A stretch of DNA of 64,000 bases from the NCBI RefSeq assembly GCF_003589595.1, contig NW_020654810.1, positions 8,953,084-9,017,083 on the forward strand, written 5' to 3'. The position numbers were made by a program, and so were the translations under genes. The notes below the pieces were generated by a model. It saw only the letters and a program-made list of their open reading frames with translations, made no database searches and had not been told where the DNA came from. Positions 58,919-64,000 of the stretch are shown piece by piece; positions within the stretch are counted from its first letter, which is position 1, and each line of letters opens with the position of its first letter. This DNA is from Hyposmocoma kahamanoa (lineage: Eukaryota; Arthropoda; Insecta; Lepidoptera; Cosmopterigidae).

Positions 58919-60091
58919 TATATGTAGAAATAATTACTTAAGCAGTTTTTGATACATAAGAGCAATAAATTAGTAATTTATTTCAACAGTATTTTATTTA
59001 TCATGAATATTTGTAGATAATATTTATGTAGTGCTTTGAGGCTTCGGATATTTAAAAGAAACATTTTAGCAACCATAGTTTAGCTCTATTATCTACTTTA
59101 TAACTCCTCCGTAGCGCAACGTACAATATACATAGGGCGCACTATAAGTTTCCGGAACTGGCCACTTACATAAACAATATCTAAAAAGTAATTACAACAT
59201 TCGAAAATGGAACTCTTTGGCTGTAGGATACAGTTTGTTTCATCTGACTTTCATTTGTTTTTACATTGTGGCGTCATTTTAGAAATTGAACGATAGGAAT
59301 ATGAGAATATGATGTGAAATCAACCTGCAAAATTTGTGTATACAATGCAATTTTTGCATTTCAGTTACTTTGTGCTTTAAGATACGAGTTTGAGAAAGTA
59401 AGGCGAAGATATGCGTTTTAGTTATAGTTGACAAAACCGCGGTAACGAACACAGAGAAAGAGGACAAGCAAATATTTGAGGGCGGATTTTTTTTTAATAA
59501 AAAAGTTATAGTTATTTTATTTACTTTCTTATTACACATTCCAAATTTACGAGAACATGTTTTTTGGCGCTTTTTTCGTGACAGTTTTGGCTAATATCTC
59601 ATTGTTTTAATTTGCAGTTGGCTTCCTACTTTTGTTAATACGTGCATTAAAATCTATTAGATTTTTTTGCTGTTACTTACTCGTCGTTATGATCTCTAAT
59701 TAGATGAAATGCGTGTTTATTTATGCTTAAATAATTTATTTTTATACATAGAAGAATTATTAGTGCTTTGAAATTTGGTCTAGGTTTAATTGTGGTTGGA
59801 GATCATTTTTCTAACCTTATCATTTTCACACAAGGCAGTAAGAGAATCGCAATAACACACATGTCATTTGAAATATTTTATTTAAAATTGATTTGCACAG
59901 TTGCACAGACAGCTAGATGACAGCTATTCAGTAAATTAATTTTATTTTAAATGAATTAGTGGACTTCAATAATTTGACGTTCAATTTTCATTTCGATTTC
60001 TGTCATCATCATGATTAAAACCAATTTATACTATTGCTACAACTTTAAATAAATAAGAAGAGATATAACTACAACCTTGCAAAGACAGCCG

Positions 60092-60189
60092 GAGGTGGGT
60101 ACGAATTAATGCAGTCGTTTGTTATAAGTAACTACTAATCCTGTTCGATAAACGACCACAAGAGTGTGTCCAGCTTCCGTACCCACCTC
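60092..60189. repeat. Nested inverted repeat downstream of the tenectin-like gene
   Basis: GAGGTGGGTACG (60092-60103) is perfectly complementary to CGTACCCACCTC (60178-60189). Inside these arms GTCGTTT (60114-60120) pairs with AAACGAC (60150-60156). This gives a two-level foldback of about 98 bp. It may be a structured 3' UTR element or a small transposon relic. Confidence 0.5.
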
Positions 60190-60966
60190 GCGCTGCTACA
60201 TGTATAGATCTACCAGCACTTTAATATCAAAAGTTACAAAAGATCCTACAATATGCTTTCGTCAATACGTCATATTGTAAAAGTTCTTTACAAAACGATG
60301 AAACTTGGCCACTAGCTATCACTAAAAAGTGCTAGTAAAAATTATTCATGAATTAGAGAAAACAAGTGTTTGAGTCGCTTTCTGTAAGACATGAAAGGGG
60401 AAAAGCACCGGCCAAGGCGGGCGCGCTGCGGCGCAAACGCGTCGACCGAACCTTTTCTAACACAGGGCCCTCGTTTACTTCTAAATTATAATAGTCACTG
60501 GTCTCAAAACATGGCTTAAGTACTATACACCTAAAATATATAAATTATTACAAATTAAGTAAGGCATTTACAACATCAGGGATTCTTATAAGTTACTTTA
60601 TATTTACACGATACTAGACTGTTTGTTGTAACATCGTGTAAAAACAAAGACATTGACTAAACTTATATCGGTAAAACAATTAAGTTTACATGTAAAATGG
60701 TCAAGATTTCGGCGATCTTAATGACCTACGAAGTGTGGCTTGTACGTAAAACATCCGCTACTTTAAAGAGCGTCTTCGTTTGGTCAAATAATTTAGATAC
60801 ATCTTCATAATTTGGAACATCTTTCTTTATCATAAAGGCATAGTCGTTTACAACTTAGCACTATCGTTTGGCACTGACTTTTTGTTAAAAAGATAAATAA
60901 TAATAAATTAGCCTTAATAAATGAAATTTGAAAAGTTGTTACACTCAGGGTATATGAAATCGTTAT

Positions 60967-60980
60967 TTTAATATTTTAAT
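60967..60980 (-). terminator. Candidate poly(A) signals of the tenectin-like gene
   Basis: Two overlapping-style ATTAAA variants on the minus strand (60967-60972 and 60975-60980) lie about 230-245 bp past the stop codon. I saw no canonical AATAAA on the minus strand in the same 3' flank close to the stop. Weak, because such hexamers are common in AT-rich DNA. Confidence 0.25.
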
Positions 60981-61209
60981 CACAGTCATAATTGATGCAT
61001 TATTATTGAGTTGTGCGTGCCACGACATTTTATGTAAAGTGGGAAAATATATCGATAACTACATAAATTATGACACGAAATCTTATACTACTCCATCAGG
61101 ATAATTTGAGCATTTTTCTTGTGCATTTAGAGTAGATGGAAGATTATCACTTAGGTCCTTTATCCTCATGATGACGGATCAAATTAGATGACAATTTCAC
61201 TTAAGTATT

Positions 61210-64000
61210 TCACCTTCGTCGCTTCGCAGATACGGCAGCTGCGATCATTTGCCTCAGCATCGGTTCCGGTGTACAGGCTTTAGGATCACATTTCATTTGA
61301 CCATCTCCTCCACATCTGTAGATAGACAATAATTTATTAAGTACTTTTACCAAGCTATTATGCACCTTTAAATTACATGTCAGTGAGTGTTACTTATTAC
61401 TTACGTGCAATGAAGGCATGGTCCTGATGAAGCTCGGACTACTTCTCCTACTTTATATGTGTGTCCCTTTATTTGACAGCCTCTTCTTTGCGCCGCGCCC
61501 TTGTAGGCATGGGGCAAGAAGTGTGGGGGTAAGGTAGTCGTTGTGGTCGTAGTGGTCGTTGTGACATTGAGTGTAGTTGCCATCGCCACAGGACACTCGT
61601 ATCTCGGACAACAAAATCCTTGTATAGGCTCTTCATGGCAACCATGTATGGGAGGAGGACAACTCTGTTGCAAACAAATGATATCGCTTCTGAAACAGAA
61701 ACAAAAGTCGCAAGGATCGTCTCTAGGTATTTGTTGAGCCGAAACGTAAACTTTTCCTCCATAGCGACAAGTTCCTGGTCCAAACGCTTGATCTTCTTCG
61801 CCATAATCGGGTTCTTGTCCATAACCACCGCTTGGTGGAAAGTGACTTTCATCTTCTGGTGAGGGTACTTCGTCAGTAGGCTGCAATTCACTTGGTGCTT
61901 CTGGTTCAGGAGCTGGAACTTCACTGGGTTTCTCTTCAGGTTTCGTAAATTTATCGAATAGCGGAGATTGCGTCGTCGGCTCGGTTTCAATTTTAATTGT
62001 AGTAGCTTTTGTAGAAGCAGGTATAAATTCTTCTTCAGGGGCGGTAGTTTCCACTCCGACTTCGATCGGCTTAGTTGTGATGTCTTTTTCTGGTACTGAG
62101 GTATCTTCTGGAATAAATGGTCTTTCTGTTTCTGTAGGAGTGACTGGTGTGGATTGTTCCTTTTCTTGAGTTCTCGTTATCAACCCAGCTTCTTCATAGC
62201 CGACTTTGTCAATTAAAGAAGTAGTCGCTTCTTCAGGCGTTTTCGTGACTTCCTCTGGAGTATCTTCAGGTGTTTCGGGTTTAGAAGGAATCAAACCTTC
62301 TTCCTCAAGAGAAAGCGCTTCAGTGGCCATCGGTGGGGCTTGGGTTAGTATTTCATCGCTTGGTGAAGCTTCTGTACCAATTTCAGGTACCTCAGTATCA
62401 TGAAGCTCAGTTCGAGAGGTGGTAGGCTCTTCTGATGGTGCGGCAGATGATAGTTCTTCATCAATTTTGTGTGTATGTTCTTCTAATTCTACCAAATATG
62501 GAGTAGTTTCAGAGACCTCCTGTTCGGGCGAAAATGTTTGTGGTTGTTCAGACAATTTTGTGACATCTTCAGGACTTTCTGATATTGGTGATTTAGTGCT
62601 TATTTCTGAAGGTGGCACTGTTTCTTCTGCAGGTATAGTCTCAGTTGTTTTAATGTCTGTTACAGACGACTCAGGTTCTCTTGAACTTGATTCCTCTTCA
62701 ACAGGTGTTAATAAAACTGGCACGTCTGTTTGTAGCTCTTCCTGTTGCGTATCATACTTCATGGGTGGTGTACTCATGCTACTTTCTTCAGTTGTTAACA
62801 CTTCTGGTTTCCTAGTAGGCTGTTCTTGTGAATGCTCTGCTTCTATTTCATGTGAGTGTAGAGTTGTGATAGGTGACTTAGTTTGTTCTTCTGGAACCAT
62901 AGTATCAATCGATTGCTCCGATGCAGGAGCCTTTGTAGTTTCGTAAGCTGGCTTTTCGGTAGCTATTTGTTCGGGTTCTTCTGTTAAGATTTCAGGAGCA
63001 CTTGTTTTAGGACTTTCGGTTTCTTTTTCTTGATCCTGTGTTTGCGCTTCTGTTGTACGATCCAGAGGTGGTATTCCTGGAGCTTCTGAAGCAACGTCAG
63101 TAGATGTTGTTTCTTTGTCCTCTATTTTTTCCTCTATCTTTGATGGTCGAGTAACCTCTTCAGTTGATACTGGAATCTCCGTGAGTGGTTCTGGCTCTTG
63201 TGCAGTAATAGGTTCGGGTGCGATAGTTTGAACTTCTTTTTCAGGGGTTTCGGTAATAAGTGATTCTTCCGCAGCTTTAGTCGTAATCTCTTCAGACTGA
63301 ATAGAAGGTACAGTTGGTACATAAGGTTCTTCAGTTTTAAATGTAACTGAAACCTTTTCGGAGGTCTCTTCTGGTTCAGTAGTAGATGAAACAGAAGACA
63401 CTGGCGTTTCGGTACTTGATTCCTTATCTATAGCAGGTGGTTCCTTAGTAGTCATTTCACTTTCCGTTGCCACCTCTTGTTCTTGTGGTGGAGATTCAGT
63501 AGGGATTACTTCCGGTTGTCTGAGGACAGGCTTCGCAGTAATGGATTGTTCTGACTCTTCATGTGGTTCTGGAGTTTCAGATGGCTCCGTTTCTGGTGTT
63601 TCAGTTTTTTCGTGATCTTTGATTGCTTGTTCAGTAGTAGGAGCCTCTTCATGTTCGGAAATATGCGATTTAGATGTGGTAGCTTCTGCTTGCAGCTTAG
63701 TTACCATTGCTAATGGAGATTCAGTTTGAATTTGGTCTTCATCAGTTATTGAAACTGGGACAGAAGTGATATATTCATCTTGAATAGCTGGTGACGACGG
63801 TTCTTTGTTTTGAGTCTCTTGCTCTGGTTGCTGAGGAGTTTGTTCTGTAGCTATTGTTTCATGTTCAGGTGCTGATGTTACCTGGGGCTCAGGTGATTCT
63901 GTTGATTCTGGAATAGAAGCCAAGTCAGACATAGTAGAGATATCAATCTCCTCTTTGGGCTTCACTTGTTTTGGTACTTGTGTAGTAAGCTCGTCAGGTG
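61210..64000 (-). CDS. Tnc: Tenectin-like secreted extracellular-matrix protein, 3' end (partial, two exons)
   Basis: Coding segments are 61405-64000 (open through the window edge, so the start and signal peptide lie outside) and 61210-61315 (terminal exon, TGA at 61210-61212). The 89-bp intron has donor GTAAGT and acceptor CTACAG on the minus strand. About 899 residues are visible. The first roughly 740 are low-complexity, dominated by Glu, Thr, Pro and Ser with recurring TxxPE/EETT-type motifs, as expected for a mucin-like, O-glycosylated or highly extended region. Next comes a complete VWC module (61587-61769; CRYGGKVYVSAQQ start, CFCF, CCPRYECPV end), a linker with ten consecutive Thr, then a short second VWC module (CQIKG to CDPKAC) and a basic tail ending KRRR. 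Insect tenectin is known to have a mucin-like region and VWC modules and to act in apical or lumenal matrix and as an integrin ligand. No RGD is seen in the visible part. VWC family membership is certain; the name tenectin is from remembered similarity and is less so. Confidence 0.75.

Larger units (their letters stand above)
58919..61209. other. 3' flank of the tenectin-like gene, no coding sequence seen
   Basis: AT-rich DNA with no convincing reading frame. It should include the 3' UTR of the minus-strand gene in its right part. A GC-rich bump sits at 60410-60455. A foldback sequence at 60092-60189 is listed separately. Confidence 0.5.

Noticed and set aside
1..64000. CRISPR array, operon or prokaryotic system
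   Set aside because: No regularly spaced repeats with unique spacers, no dense gene strings, and clear spliceosomal intron and SINE/LINE content; the DNA is eukaryotic.

Overview
The window reads as nuclear DNA of an insect, most likely a moth or butterfly (Lepidoptera). The background is very AT-rich and carries four families of tRNA-derived SINEs, R1-clade non-LTR retrotransposon relics, short inverted-repeat transposons and a repeat with a conserved GAAACG core. The assignment to Lepidoptera is inference from repeat content and from one recognisable gene; nothing indicates a bacterial or viral genome. There is one 10-base N gap inside a CA repeat (35882-35891).

The only convincing host gene is at the right edge on the minus strand (61210-64000, running off the window). 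It is the 3' end of a secreted extracellular-matrix protein with a long Pro/Glu/Thr/Ser-rich mucin-like region followed by two cysteine-rich von Willebrand factor C (VWC) modules. It matches what I know of insect tenectin. The last intron (89 bp) can be placed exactly and splits the second VWC module. The other 61 kb lies downstream of this gene and shows no other host exon that I can defend.

Layout. 1-8.9 kb: mostly unique AT-rich DNA with a broken copy of an unclassified 300-bp repeat (called element L here), a SINE, an inverted-repeat element (element M), a 71-bp near-perfect palindrome and an isolated ecdysone-response-like palindrome. 8.9-20 kb: a dense repeat cluster (10-14.9 kb, including a LINE reverse transcriptase relic and an inverted pair of element L) and several short GC-rich islands that may be regulatory. 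20-36 kb: element L copies, one R1-clade relic, a G-rich island with strong quadruplex potential, and two copies of a composite repeat 12 kb apart. 36-43.3 kb: repeats arranged as inverted pairs, ending in a 1.3-kb long inverted repeat whose loop is a block-structured TAACG-type pentanucleotide array. 43.3-46.4 kb: a decayed R1-clade LINE with a SINE inserted in its endonuclease region and no YADD catalytic box. 46.6-55 kb: mostly unique AT-rich DNA with one GC-rich island at 52.0-52.25 kb that holds CRE-like and X-box-like motifs. 55.4-59 kb: a second long inverted repeat with a SINE in its loop, a LINE endonuclease fragment, the inverted 3' end of the R1-clade family, a 175-bp Harbinger-type MITE with TAA target duplications and another element L. 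59-61.2 kb: the 3' flank of the tenectin-like gene.

I found no gene cassette that looks like a new biochemical system. The most unusual features are structural: several independent long inverted repeats, and an abundant 300-bp element with two internal hairpins that show paired substitutions between copies.
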